Shown piece by piece: positions 36,551-44,325 of a stretch of DNA of 64,000 nt. Position 1 is the stretch's first letter. Each line of letters opens with the position of its first letter. The stretch comes from Caballeronia terrestris (GTDB lineage: Bacteria > Pseudomonadota > Gammaproteobacteria > Burkholderiales > Burkholderiaceae): contig NZ_FCOL02000006.1 of assembly GCF_001544515.1 (NCBI RefSeq), forward strand, positions 160,570 through 224,569, in the 5' to 3' direction. The translations under genes were made by a program, and so were the position numbers. The notes below the pieces were generated by a model. The model did no database searches, was not told the origin of the DNA, and saw only the letters and a list, made by a program, of their open reading frames with translations.

Positions 36551-37704
36551 TATGCCTTCGAGGGTAGCGCGGCGCCGGGCTCGCCCGGCGGGGGCGGATT
36601 GGTGCGGCTCGCGGCGACGCCGTCTTGCAGCGGCTGTACCGCGTCGGATCCGGTGGCGCCGTTCGCGCGACCGGCTTCGAGTGCCGCCTGCCGCATGGGC
36701 GCGGCGTTTTCTTCCATCGCGCGCACGAGGCGTTCGAGCACGCCATTTTTGACGGCATCATACCCGCGTTTGATGGCCCACTCAAACCCGTAGGCCTCGG
36801 CCGATCCGTGGCTCTTGATGACGAGCCCGCGCAGGCCGAGCAACGCGGCGCCGTTGTACTGCGCCGGATCGACGCGCCGCTTGAAGCGCTTGAGCACCGG
36901 CATCGCGACGAGCGCCATCAGCTTCGTCGCGAACGAGCGGCCGAACTCTTCCTTGATCATGTCGGTGAGCATCTTCGCGAGCCCTTCCGACGTCTTCAGC
37001 GCGACATTGCCGACGAAACCGTCGCACACGACGACATCGGTCGTGCCTTTATAGATGTCGTTGCCTTCCACGTTGCCGTAGAAGTTGAGCGTGCTCGCGC
37101 GCAGCAATTCGCCAGCGCGCTTGATGGTTTCGTTGCCCTTGATGACTTCTTCGCCGATGTTGAGCAAACCGATGGTCGGCCGCTCGCGCCCTTCGATCGC
37201 GGACACGAGCGCGTGGCCCATCTCGGCGAACTGCAAAAGATGCTGCGGTTCGCAATCGACGTTCGCGCCGAGATCGAGCACGGTGGTGTAGCCGCGCTGG
37301 CTCGGCATTGCGAAGGCGATCGCCGGCCGCTCGATGCCAGGAAGCGTCTTCAGGACGTAACGGGAAACGGCCATCAGCGCGCCGGTGTTGCCGGCGGAGA
37401 TGCAGGTCTGAGCCTCACCTTCCTTGACGAGGTTCAGCGCGACGCGCATCGACGAATCTTTTTTCCTGCGCAGCGCGACCTCGACGGGATCGTCCATCGC
37501 GACGACTTCGCTCGCGGGGACGACGGTCAGGCGCGGTTCGTCGACGGCCTTGCTTTTCTTGAGTTGCGCGCGGATCGCGGGCTCGATGCCCACGAGCAGC
37601 AGATGCGCGTCCGGATGCGAACGCACGAAATTGACGGCAGCGGGAACCGTCACGGCCGGGCCGTGGTCGCCTCCCATGCAGTCGATGGTGATCTTTACAG
37701 TCAT
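36550..37704 (-). CDS. plsX: phosphate acyltransferase PlsX
   Basis: Makes acyl-phosphate from acyl-ACP for phospholipid synthesis and links fatty acid to membrane lipid production. The 384-residue protein starts [20 protein letters not shown] and has the conserved [50 protein letters not shown] and [15 protein letters not shown]. The last 35 or so residues are a Pro/Ala-rich tail. It is followed without gap by fabH. Confidence 0.97.
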   Translation of the reverse strand: MTVKITIDCMGGDHGPAVTVPAAVNFVRSHPDAHLLLVGIEPAIRAQLKKSKAVDEPRLTVVPASEVVAMDDPVEVALRRKKDSSMRVALNLVKEGEAQTCISAGNTGALMAVSRYVLKTLPGIERPAIAFAMPSQRGYTTVLDLGANVDCEPQHLLQFAEMGHALVSAIEGRERPTIGLLNIGEEVIKGNETIKRAGELLRASTLNFYGNVEGNDIYKGTTDVVVCDGFVGNVALKTSEGLAKMLTDMIKEEFGRSFATKLMALVAMPVLKRFKRRVDPAQYNGAALLGLRGLVIKSHGSAEAYGFEWAIKRGYDAVKNGVLERLVRAMEENAAPMRQAALEAGRANGATGSDAVQPLQDGVAASRTNPPPPGEPGAALPSKA

Positions 37705-37833
37705 GGAGTGCGACGAATTTCAGGCACAAAAAAGCGGCAGTGAAATGCCGCCTTCTTGTCGTACCGAGGAAATGTCAAGCGCGAGCGACCGTAATTCAAG
37801 ACGGTGACGCGAGACGCAGCAAGCGTCGTACGC

Positions 37834-38013
37834 TTAGTCGTTCTTCGTCTTGATGACTTTCTTGCCACGGTAGTAGCCGTTCGGGCTCACGTGGTGACGC
37901 AGATGCACTTCACCCGTGCTCGGCTCAACGCCCAGCGGCGCTGCGGTGAGGTGGTCGTGCGAACGATGCATGCCGCGCTTCGACGGCGATTTCTTGTTTT
38001 GCTGAACTGCCAT
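37834..38013 (-). CDS. rpmF: 50S ribosomal protein L32
   Basis: The 59-residue ribosomal protein, exactly the usual length, starts [20 protein letters not shown] and ends [13 protein letters not shown]. The ATG at 38013 is preceded by a weak GGAG-type site. It lies between yceD and plsX, the same order as in E. coli, which links ribosome and lipid synthesis in one transcript. Confidence 0.98.
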   Translation of the reverse strand: MAVQQNKKSPSKRGMHRSHDHLTAAPLGVEPSTGEVHLRHHVSPNGYYRGKKVIKTKND

Positions 38014-38117
38014 GATAACTCCAGAAAAATTTTGCGAATTCTAACACAGCTCGACATGCCGGCGACCCAAGGCCTAAAGGCCAGTCACGGTGCCAAATGC
38101 GCGTCGCGCCAACTGAT

Positions 38118-38759
38118 TTAATGCTTCTTGTCGCCGGGGCCGCCCTGCTTGAGCTTTTCGAGCGCGGCGAACGGGTTGGGCCGCGCGGGTTCGTCACCCG
38201 CTGCGCCTTCGCCATTCCCCTCGACGGGCTCGCCTTCGATGCCTTCGGCGCCCGAAACCAGGCTCTCGTGCACTTCAGGACACACCTCGTGCTTGGGCAC
38301 GAGCGGCAAAGACAACAACAACTCCTCTTCGATCAAGTCGACGAGATCGAACTGGCGCGAGCCAACAATCACTTCGACTTCATCGTCGTCGAGCGGAAAC
38401 TCGTCGGCTTCTTCTTCCGTTTTCACGATGCGATAAGTTGCGTCGACATCGAGATGCTGCGAATACGGCGAAAGGCAGCGCTGACACTCGATCCAAACTG
38501 AACCGTGTACCGCCAACCTTAGATACGGCTGCGGCGCCTCGGCACCGTCGTCCTGCAGCTCGGGCTGCGTGGACCCTTCGCCCTGCCAGGTGAACGCGGT
38601 GTCGCGGTCTGGCGCATCCGCCGGGACTTCGTTTAACATGCGCGGCAGTTGCGAGACGCGCACGGCGCCGGCCGCCTGCCTTCCGCTCTGGGCGAATTCG
38701 AAGATGTCGAGCGCGCGCAGATCGGCGGGGCTCGCAGGTTTGCCAGGATTTTGGGTCAT
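38118..38759 (-). CDS. yceD: YceD/DUF177 family protein
   Basis: A 213-residue DUF177 protein; homologues next to rpmF are associated with 23S rRNA accumulation. The signature WIECQRCLSPYSQHLDVDAT lies around residue 95, followed by an acidic stretch (EEEADEFPLDDDEVEVIV) and FDLVDLIEEELLLSLPLVP with a later CPEVHE. The C-terminal 45 residues are Gly/Glu-rich and variable. I place the start at the ATG at 38759 (MTQNPGKPASPADLR); earlier in-frame codons lie beyond the likely leader. A sigma-70 promoter is visible 155 bp upstream. Confidence 0.92.
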   Translation of the reverse strand: MTQNPGKPASPADLRALDIFEFAQSGRQAAGAVRVSQLPRMLNEVPADAPDRDTAFTWQGEGSTQPELQDDGAEAPQPYLRLAVHGSVWIECQRCLSPYSQHLDVDATYRIVKTEEEADEFPLDDDEVEVIVGSRQFDLVDLIEEELLLSLPLVPKHEVCPEVHESLVSGAEGIEGEPVEGNGEGAAGDEPARPNPFAALEKLKQGGPGDKKH

Positions 38760-38914
38760 GTGCGCTTCCTGCATGTGCCAAGGATTCGCCAGTATGCACT
38801 GCGCGCTGCGCTCCGGCTGGTGTGGTTTGCCCGCATTTCTGCTCGCGGGGTTCACGACTGCCGGCTTGCTTACAGCTTTTCCCTACAGCGATACATACCG
38901 ATGAAAAGCCCAAA

Positions 38915-38943
38915 ACTATATCGGTTTTGTCTTTACGCGTCAA
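38915..38943 (-). promoter_or_regulatory. sigma-70-type promoter of the yceD-rpmF-plsX-fab operon
   Basis: On the minus strand, TTGACG (-35; 38938-38943) and TATAGT (-10; 38915-38920) are separated by 17 bp, 5/6 matches each to consensus. It faces yceD. Confidence 0.7.
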
Positions 38944-39004
38944 ACACTTAAGGGACGGTTCCTGCCGCGCCTTCCTGCCACCGCTTTCTCAGTCGACTTT
39001 CCTC

Positions 39005-39613
39005 ATGCCCGATGTCCCAAACAGCCCGCCGCGCCTCGTTCTTGCGTCGAGTTCGCGTTATAGACGCGAACTGCTCGAACGCCTGCGCATCTCCTTCGAC
39101 GTGATCGCGCCCCACATCGACGAAACGCCGCTCGACGGCGAAACGCCCGAAGCGACGGCCGTGCGACTGTCGATCGCAAAGGCGCGCGCGGCCGCCGTCA
39201 AGGCGCCAGGCGCGCTCGCGATCGGCTCGGATCAGGTCGCAACGTTCGACGGCCGGCAGATCGGCAAGCCCGGCACACACGCAAAAGCGGTCGCGCAATT
39301 GCAGTCGATGCGCGGGCGCAGCGTCGATTTCCACAGCGCCCTATGTCTTTTCGATAGCCGGACGGATAGCGTCCAATCGGCGGATATCGTCACGCGCGTG
39401 CAGTTCCGTGATCTGTCCGATGCCGAGATCGAAGCGTATCTGCGCGCCGAAACGCCTTACGACGTCGCCGGGAGCGCCAAATCCGAGGGTTTAGGCATCA
39501 CGCTGCTCGAAGCGATCGATTCGAACGATCCGACCGCGCTCGTCGGCCTGCCACTGATCGAACTGTCGCGCATGTTGCGACGCGCCGGCTTTCCCTTGCT
39601 GGAGGCGCGATGA
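39005..39613 (+). CDS. Maf/YceF-type nucleotide pyrophosphatase
   Basis: House-cleaning pyrophosphatase family; the YceF subgroup, also found beside rpmF in E. coli, acts on m7GTP. The 202-residue protein has the phosphate-binding LVLASSSRYRRELLERL, DETPLDGETPEATAVRLSIA, the catalytic GSDQVATFDGRQIGKPG, and TPYDVAGSAKSEGLG near the end. The ATG at 39005 begins the conserved domain. It is divergent from yceD and overlaps the next gene by 4 nt (ATGA). Confidence 0.92.
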   Translation: MPDVPNSPPRLVLASSSRYRRELLERLRISFDVIAPHIDETPLDGETPEATAVRLSIAKARAAAVKAPGALAIGSDQVATFDGRQIGKPGTHAKAVAQLQSMRGRSVDFHSALCLFDSRTDSVQSADIVTRVQFRDLSDAEIEAYLRAETPYDVAGSAKSEGLGITLLEAIDSNDPTALVGLPLIELSRMLRRAGFPLLEAR

Positions 39614-40329
39614 GCGGCGTCCTGTACCTGATCCCGAACACGCTCGGCGACGGCGACGCCGCCACGCTCGCCGAAGTCCTGCCCGAGCCGGTCCGCGCGC
39701 GCGCCGCCGCCCTTGCCTATTACATAGGCGAGAACGCCAAAACGACGCGCGCGTTCCTGAAGAAAGTCGGCACCGAGCGGCCGATCCAGGAAATCGAGGT
39801 TCGCGAGCTGAACGTGAACACGCCGCCCGGCGAAGTCGAAAAGCTGCTCGCGCCGATCCTCGCGGGCACCGACGCGGGCCTCGTGTCGGAGGCCGGCTGC
39901 CCCGCCGTCGCCGATCCGGGCGCCCTGCTCGTGCGCCGCGCGCATGAGCGCGGGGTCAAGGTGGTGCCGTTCGTCGGGCCGAGTTCGATTTTGCTTGCAC
40001 TGATGGCGTCGGGCATGAACGGGCAGAGTTTCGCGTTCAACGGCTACCTGCCCGTCGATCCCGGTGAGCGCGCGAAGCGTCTGCGCGAACTGGAGCAGGT
40101 GTCGCGCAAGGGGAATCAGACGCAGATTTTCATCGAGACGCCGTATCGCAACCGCGCTCTGCTCGACACGCTGATCGCGACGTGCGCGCCATCGACACTC
40201 GTGTGCGTGGCCGTCGATCTGACATTGCCCGCCGAGACAATCGTCACACGGACTGTCGCGGAGTGGAAAAAAAAGCCGGCGCCTGATTTGCACAAGCGGC
40301 CGGCGATTTTCCTACTGCTGGGCGCGTGA
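39610..40329 (+). CDS. RsmI-related tetrapyrrole-methylase-family SAM methyltransferase
   Basis: A 239-residue protein of the TP_methylase fold. It has LYLIPNTLGDGDAATLAEVL at the N-terminus, AYYIGENAKTTRAFLK, the SAM-binding region DAGLVSEAGCPAVADPGALL, and VKVVPFVGPSSILLALMASG. It resembles 16S rRNA 2'-O-methyltransferase RsmI but is shorter and starts differently (IPNTLGD rather than the RsmI ATPIGNLGD form), so it is probably the RsmI paralogue found next to maf. It is coupled to maf by an ATGA overlap. The substrate is not established. Confidence 0.85.
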   Translation: MSGVLYLIPNTLGDGDAATLAEVLPEPVRARAAALAYYIGENAKTTRAFLKKVGTERPIQEIEVRELNVNTPPGEVEKLLAPILAGTDAGLVSEAGCPAVADPGALLVRRAHERGVKVVPFVGPSSILLALMASGMNGQSFAFNGYLPVDPGERAKRLRELEQVSRKGNQTQIFIETPYRNRALLDTLIATCAPSTLVCVAVDLTLPAETIVTRTVAEWKKKPAPDLHKRPAIFLLLGA

Positions 40330-40370
40330 AATCTTCGGTTAAGCGCCTTTGCTACGCCAACCGCCGAAAA

Positions 40371-41354
40371 TCATCGCAACTGCATCTTCCCGTCAAGCAT
40401 CATCGTATGGACGGCGGCATTGCCCACCGCCGCGCCGAACTTGCGCACCACGCGCTCCCCGATGCTCTCCTTCTGCGTGTAATCGACGATATCCGGCTGC
40501 TTGATCACCTCGCGCGCGACGTAATTGGCGTCGCCGAAGCCATCGGCAAGACCGAGTGCCACACCCTTTTCACCCGTCCAGAACATGCCGGTGAAGAGTT
40601 CCGGATCGTTCTTCAGACGCGCGCCGCGCCCTTGCTTCACGGCGTCGATGAACTGCGTGTGGATCTGGTCGAGCATTTCCTGGGCGTGCGCCGTCATTTG
40701 CGGTGTTTCGGGCGAAAAAGGATCGAATGCGCCCTTGTTTTCACCCGACGTGTGAATTCGCCGCTGGATGCCGAGCTTGTCCATTAGCCCCGTGAAGCCG
40801 AAGCCGTCCATCAGCACGCCGATCGAGCCGACGATGCTCGCCTTGTCGACGTAGATCTTGTCGGCCGCCGCCGCCACGTAATAACCGCCGGATGCGCACA
40901 TGTCGTCGACGACCACGTACAACGGCTTCGATGGATATTTAGCCCGCAAGCGCCTGATTTCGCGATAAATGATGCCTGCTTGCACCGGCGACCCGCCCGG
41001 GCTGTTCACGCGCAGGATTACGCCTGCGGTGGCGTCGTCCTCGAACGCGCTTTGCAGCGCCGCGTTGATGTTGTCGGCGCTCGAGTTGCTGTTCGCGGCG
41101 ATTTCGCCTTCGAGTTCGACCAGAGCCGTATGGCGCGTGGTTTTCGACACCTTTTCGCCGGTGAAGTCGAACAGGCCCCAGACGACCAGCGCCACCAGTG
41201 CCAGCGCCACGAAGCGGAAGAAGATGCGCCAGCGGCGCGCGGCGCGCTGCTCAGTGATCGCCGCGAGCGCGATGCGTTCGAGCGCAGCGCGCTCCCAGTT
41301 CTCAACAGGCGGGCGTTTCGAATCGGAAGGATCGTTCGGGAATTGATCGGACAT
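40371..41354 (-). CDS. sppA: S49-family signal peptide peptidase (SppA/SohB type)
   Basis: Membrane-anchored serine protease that degrades cleaved signal peptides. The 327-residue protein has one membrane segment (IFFRFVALALVALVVWGLF, about residues 45-63). The S49 domain has the nucleophile Ser in DDMCASGGYYVAAAADKIY and the general-base Lys in HTSGENKGAFDPF; VNSPGGSPVQAG precedes. Its length is that of single-domain SppA. It leads 40 bp downstream of the Rieske gene, on the same strand. Confidence 0.93.
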   Translation of the reverse strand: MSDQFPNDPSDSKRPPVENWERAALERIALAAITEQRAARRWRIFFRFVALALVALVVWGLFDFTGEKVSKTTRHTALVELEGEIAANSNSSADNINAALQSAFEDDATAGVILRVNSPGGSPVQAGIIYREIRRLRAKYPSKPLYVVVDDMCASGGYYVAAAADKIYVDKASIVGSIGVLMDGFGFTGLMDKLGIQRRIHTSGENKGAFDPFSPETPQMTAHAQEMLDQIHTQFIDAVKQGRGARLKNDPELFTGMFWTGEKGVALGLADGFGDANYVAREVIKQPDIVDYTQKESIGERVVRKFGAAVGNAAVHTMMLDGKMQLR

Positions 41355-41394
41355 GCGGGGTCTGCTTTTGGAGTGTTAGGGATGAAGGAAGGAA

Positions 41395-41775
41395 TCAGGT
41401 GGGGCGCAGCGCGTCGTCCGGGACCCAGAAGACGGCGCGGCCTTCCGGCGTGTCGCGCTCCTCGACCTGCACCTGCCGCAGGCGCGCGCCGCGGCACGGG
41501 CCGCCAACGCATTTGCCGGTGTCCGGCTCGTAGATCGCGCCGTGCGTGGCGCACATCAAGTATAGGCCCGAGCTTTCGAAGAACTGGCCCTCATTCCAGT
41601 CGAGTTCCATCGAGACGTGCGCGCAGCGGTTGAGATAGCCGTACGGCTTGCCTTCGTACCGCACGAAAAACACGACGGATTCCCCGCCCGACTTTTCGAC
41701 GGCATCGCGGCGCACGCCCATCCCGCCGTCGACGAGATCGCTCGCCGCGCAGATCCGGACCGCCGCGTCGCTCAT
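41395..41775 (-). CDS. Rieske [2Fe-2S] domain protein
   Basis: A 126-residue single-domain Rieske ferredoxin-like protein. The cluster ligands are visible: Cys and His in LNRCAHVSMELDWN (CxH) and Cys and His in YLMCATHGAIYEPDTGKCVG (CxxH), with the usual GGPCRG segment after. Such stand-alone proteins usually pass electrons or act as ferredoxin components, but no partner oxygenase is adjacent. The ATG overlaps the stop of the preceding phosphatase gene by 4 nt. Confidence 0.9.
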   Translation of the reverse strand: MSDAAVRICAASDLVDGGMGVRRDAVEKSGGESVVFFVRYEGKPYGYLNRCAHVSMELDWNEGQFFESSGLYLMCATHGAIYEPDTGKCVGGPCRGARLRQVQVEERDTPEGRAVFWVPDDALRPT

Positions 41776-42431
41776 GCGTGCTCCCGCAGCCAGCCGAGTA
41801 GCGACGCGACGCTGTCGGCGCAGAATTTCGGCTGGAGCGCCACGAGCGAATCCGCCGGATGGGCGCCATAGCCCACGCCGATGCCCGCGGCGCCCGCGTT
41901 GATGGCCATTTGCAGGTCGTGCGTCGTGTCGCCGACCATCACCGTCCGGCCGAGATCCTGCCCCAGTTCACGCGTAAGTTCGTGCAGCATCGCGGGATGG
42001 GGCTTGGAGAAGGTTTCGTCGGCGCAGCGCGTGCCGTCGAAAAGACTCGTGAGCCGTGATTGGTCGAGCGCGCGGTTCAAGCCCACGCGGCTTTTCCCCG
42101 TCGCGACGCCCAGCAGATATCCCTCGTCGCGCAATTCCTGGAGCATGCCGCGCACGCCGTCAAAGAGTTCGGTCTGCTGGTCCTTCACCAGATAGTGGAA
42201 GCGGTAGCGCTCGGCGAGACGCGGGTAATCGACAGGATCGAGCGTAGGCGCGGCGATCTGCAGCGCATCGCGCAGGCCGAGGCCGATCACGTAGCTGGCC
42301 GATTCGTTGGAGGGCACGGGAAGACCCAGATCGCGGCAGGCCGCCTGGATGCTGCGCGTGATGTGCGCCGTCGAATCCATCAGCGTGCCGTCCCAGTCGA
42401 AGACGATCAGATCGAATTGCTGGCGCGCCAT
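41772..42431 (-). CDS. HAD-family phosphatase (Gph-like)
   Basis: A 219-residue HAD-superfamily hydrolase with a helical cap. Motif I is LIVFDWDGTLMDSTAHI with the nucleophile Asp, motif II lies in GVATGKSRVGL, and motifs III/IV in FSKPHPAMLHE and TVMVGDTTHDLQMAINAGAA. It resembles phosphoglycolate phosphatases; the substrate is inferred. It starts directly at the end of rluC (TAAATG) and overlaps the Rieske gene, giving an operon rluC-phosphatase-Rieske-sppA. Confidence 0.88.
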   Translation of the reverse strand: MARQQFDLIVFDWDGTLMDSTAHITRSIQAACRDLGLPVPSNESASYVIGLGLRDALQIAAPTLDPVDYPRLAERYRFHYLVKDQQTELFDGVRGMLQELRDEGYLLGVATGKSRVGLNRALDQSRLTSLFDGTRCADETFSKPHPAMLHELTRELGQDLGRTVMVGDTTHDLQMAINAGAAGIGVGYGAHPADSLVALQPKFCADSVASLLGWLREHA

Positions 42432-43436
42432 TTATTGGGTCTCGTTCGAAAGCTGCTTGAGTTGGTCGATGAAGCGTTTGCATTCGGCGGGCAGCGGCGC
42501 GTCGATCTGGAGCACGTCGCCGGTTGCCGGATGCGTTAGTTTCAGCCGATATGCGTGCAAAAACATGCGTTTGAGCGACGGTTTCGCGTTCGGACGCACC
42601 AGATCCTTGTTCAGCGCGAAGTCGCCGTACTTGGCGTCACCGGCGATCGGCAGGCCGATGCTCGCCATATGAACGCGAATCTGATGCGTGCGCCCCGTCT
42701 TGAGTTCCGCCTCGACCCACGCGTAGTCGTCCCAGCGCTCGAGCAGGTTGAACACCGTGTGGGACGGCAGCCCGTCTTCCTGGATACGCACGCGGCGTTC
42801 CCCGTCCCCCGCGACGTATTTGTGCAGCGGCGCCTTCACGATGCGCCGGCGGCCCCAGTCACTCGCCCAGTCGCCGTAACCGACCGCGTAATAGCGCTTT
42901 TCGACGCGATTCTCGCGAATCTGCTCGTGCAGGTTCACCAGCGCCGAGCGCTTTTTCGCGAGCATCAGCACGCCGGATGTCTCGCGATCCAGCCGATGCA
43001 CGAGTTCGAGAAACTTCGCGTGCGGCCGCGCGTTGCGCAACTGTTCTATGACGCCGAACGCCACGCCGCTGCCGCCGTGCACGGCGACGCCGGACGGTTT
43101 GTCGATGACGATCAAGTGGTCGTCTTCGAAGAGAATCGGGAATTCGGCGGCGGGCGCGTTCGACGAAACATGCATTTCATCCGGTTGTGCGACGCGAATC
43201 GGCGGCACGCGCACGAGATCGCCGAGTTCGAGGCGATACGCGGCATCGATACGGCCCTTGTTCACGCGTACTTCGCCGCTGCGCAAAATCCGGTAGATAT
43301 GGCTCTTGGGCACGCCCTTGCAGACGCGCAGGAGGAAATTGTCGATTCGCTGACCGGTCGAGCCTTCATCGATTTCGATCATCGAGACCTGCTCGCTTGC
43401 GACCTTTTTCTGGGATGTTTTGCCTAACTCATTCAT
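42432..43436 (-). CDS. rluC: 23S rRNA pseudouridine synthase C
   Basis: Isomerises uridines 955, 2504 and 2580 in 23S rRNA (E. coli numbering). The 334-residue protein has an N-terminal S4 domain (QRIDNFLLRVCKGVPKSHIY, then RILRSGEVRVNKGRID) and the catalytic domain with the Asp in VHRLDRETSGVLMLAKKRSA, plus TGRTHQIRVHMASIGLPIAG. It is divergent from rne, as in E. coli, which supports the assignment. The start is the ATG at 43436. Confidence 0.96.
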   Translation of the reverse strand: MNELGKTSQKKVASEQVSMIEIDEGSTGQRIDNFLLRVCKGVPKSHIYRILRSGEVRVNKGRIDAAYRLELGDLVRVPPIRVAQPDEMHVSSNAPAAEFPILFEDDHLIVIDKPSGVAVHGGSGVAFGVIEQLRNARPHAKFLELVHRLDRETSGVLMLAKKRSALVNLHEQIRENRVEKRYYAVGYGDWASDWGRRRIVKAPLHKYVAGDGERRVRIQEDGLPSHTVFNLLERWDDYAWVEAELKTGRTHQIRVHMASIGLPIAGDAKYGDFALNKDLVRPNAKPSLKRMFLHAYRLKLTHPATGDVLQIDAPLPAECKRFIDQLKQLSNETQ

Positions 43437-44325
43437 TATGAATATAATTTGCGAGCAATCTGAAAAGACGAAAAAACTTCGTCGCGATTTATCAGACTGT
43501 ACAGGTGCAAGCGATAAACCATCATTTTACTTGCGCCCAGGGTCCGTTGCTCACCCGGGAAACGAGCAACGAGTTGCACGCACGGCGATATCGCGTGGCA
43601 GGGACGGTGCCCACAGGCGCGTTCGGTCGGGTCGATCGCTGATCGGTAACGGATTTTTGGTCCAAGAATTTTATCGGCGAGATGCGAGGCGTCCGGTCTA
43701 AAACCGGATGTCATTCCCACCCGGCTCGGGTATCCAGAGGTATCGAGCGGGACGGAAAATCGAAGCTCGCCGATTGCGAACAACGTCGACGGGAAACGCT
43801 GCTGCGCTGAAACGTGCGAAGCGCGAAGACCGTCGCAAATGAGGCGAGACACCCAAGGCAGGTCACCGGGAGCTTTCGACGCCCACGATCTGTCGCCGCG
43901 GCCTGGCCGCTGCTTCGACGTCATCGGTCACTGAGTATTCGCGCCGTTTTCGCGCGGACCGCCAACGGCGAAGCCGCATCAGGAGGAACACGGCTCTTTT
44001 CGCGCCCGGCGGTCCGGCGCGTCTGGTCGTCACGGACGCGCGCGGTCACCCACCGTGCCGTTCGAGCCGCGAGCCGCGTCTGATTCACGGCGTGTCGAAG
44101 CCGTTTTCGCATGTGCCCCCGGGGCTTGGCCGCCGCGACGCGTTTCGTCGCGAGTGGTGGCCGAAGTCTCTCTCCAGGCAATTCTCCCCGCCAGAACTCC
44201 CGCTCCAGCGTGCTTTGTGACAACACACACAATAAGCGCGGCATGCCCGCCCTCCCGCTTTGCGCGCCTGACAACCGCGCGAATTCGCTGAATGAGGGAC
44301 GGCAGAGCCGCTCTGGAGCCGTTCA
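43437..44325 (+). other. 889-bp non-coding region, probable long rne leader
   Basis: There is no supported gene between rluC and rne. The region should hold the divergent promoters and, by analogy with E. coli and other bacteria where the rne 5' UTR is a long structured target for RNase E autoregulation, a long leader. Visible structure includes TCCGGT-CTAAA-ACCGGA (43692-43708), the strong hairpin at 44128-44162, and an isolated AGGAGGAAC (43981-43989) with no start codon in range. I cannot place a convincing promoter. Confidence 0.55.
44128..44162 (+). promoter_or_regulatory. structured hairpin in the rne leader
   Basis: GCGACG-CGTTT-CGTCGC forms a perfect 6-bp stem extended by GGCCGCC and GGTGGCC after a small internal loop. 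It lies 164 bp before the rne start and is a candidate autoregulatory element; function is inferred. Confidence 0.45.
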
